Shown: one piece after another, positions 63,699 through 64,000 of the stretch
Layout of the letters: every line of letters starts with the position of its first letter
Numbering within the stretch: the stretch's first letter is position 1
Assembly: GCF_013284055.1 (NCBI RefSeq)
Contig: NZ_CP054143.1
Coordinates: 2,356,001 to 2,420,000, forward strand
Length of the DNA stretch: 64,000 nt
Direction of reading: 5' to 3'
From: Deefgea piscis
Lineage (GTDB): Bacteria > Pseudomonadota > Gammaproteobacteria > Burkholderiales > Chitinibacteraceae
Made by a program: the position numbers and the translations under genes
The notes under the pieces: generated by a model
The model's input: the letters and a program-made list of their open reading frames with translations, nothing else
What the model was told of the DNA's origin: nothing
Databases searched by the model: none

Positions 63699-64000
63699 TT
63701 AGTGGGGCGTGGTTTGATTGGTGTTGGTGCGCGCCGTGATCGGCGAGAGGGCGGTATTGCTTTGGTATAATTTGCTGATTTCGGCGTGGGCCTCAGCATA
63801 TTTTTTTTGCCAGCGAATAATCTTGAGTTCGCCATTGGGCATTTCGACTAAGGCGCTTAGGCTCTCGACCCAGTCGCCATCGTTGCAGTATTCAATGCCG
63901 TCGATAGTGCGAATTTCGGCGTGATGGATATGCCCACAAATCACGCCGTCGAGGCTGCGTTTTTTGGCTTCGTTGGCCAGCGCATGCTCAAAATCATCGA
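63699..64000 (-). CDS. UDP-2,3-diacylglucosamine diphosphatase-family metallophosphatase, N-terminus cut
   Basis: The last ~99 residues are in the window; the start lies beyond base 64000. The metal-binding block GVICGHIHHAEIRTIDGIEYCNDGDWVES is typical of the LpxH-like calcineurin phosphoesterase group. Members act in lipid A synthesis or related sugar-phosphate cleavage. It is upstream of the glycosyltransferase on the same strand, probably one operon. Confidence 0.85.
   Translation of the reverse strand, partial: DDFEHALANEAKKRSLDGVICGHIHHAEIRTIDGIEYCNDGDWVESLSALVEMPNGELKIIRWQKKYAEAHAEISKLYQSNTALSPITARTNTNQTTPH

Overview
The window looks like chromosome from a betaproteobacterium of the order Neisseriales, most plausibly Chitinibacteraceae (a Chitinibacter or Deefgea relative). 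I infer this from protein style, moderate GC, a secreted protein made of two chitin-binding modules, many chemotaxis and c-di-GMP proteins, and a three-gene pntAA-pntAB-pntB transhydrogenase. I could not run a database search, so the assignment is an inference.

Layout. 1-20 kb is mostly housekeeping: a hybrid-type sensor kinase cut by the left edge, Uup ABC-F ATPase, an MltF-like lytic transglycosylase, pyruvate kinase, an RsuA-family pseudouridine synthase, an Hpt-HD-GYP protein, YceH, a cold-shock protein, a PlsC-like acyltransferase, phosphoglycerate kinase, an FMN reductase, an AI-2E-type permease, a dual-receiver protein, NDH-2, the chitin-binding protein, an acetate transporter and RarD. 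A tRNA-Arg(ACG) with a good sigma-70 promoter follows, then a large GGDEF-EAL protein. 23.0-24.6 kb is a small accessory patch (unknown membrane protein, GNAT). 24.6-27.5 kb holds an orphan solute-binding protein, a peroxiredoxin and ZapE. 27.5-31 kb is accessory: an AT-rich gene resembling STM4504/CBY_0614 proteins (Abi_C-like C-terminus), a two-copy long direct repeat, and a MITE-like element.

31-49 kb carries a GNAT-GNAT-pentapeptide fusion, a Lar-like zinc ribbon, the pnt operon, a DUF2325 gene behind a Fur-like box, mutY-asmA, a thioesterase-lipoprotein pair, a second MITE-like element with the same terminal inverted repeats, ppk2-sulP, a DAACS symporter, and a GlxA-type regulator with EamA and a cysteine hydrolase. 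49-64 kb carries a Cache-type chemoreceptor, an electrophile-detoxification module (NemR-like repressor, YqhD, CurA, with two matching palindromic operators), rsmJ-mtfA, a chemoreceptor fused to a whole sugar-binding protein, a copper module (DUF2946-like, multicopper oxidase, DUF411), a repeat-rich gap with an IS66 remnant, and a glycosyltransferase next to a cut metallophosphatase of the UDP-2,3-diacylglucosamine diphosphatase type.

The most unusual item is the protein at 56648-58993. A complete chemoreceptor with almost no periplasmic part continues, at the natural end of its signalling domain, into a full-length sugar-binding protein of the glucose/mannose ABC type. The predicted topology puts the sugar-binding domain in the cytoplasm. 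Second in interest are the two elements with shared ends but different hairpin-rich interiors (30711-30983 and 41347-41559).
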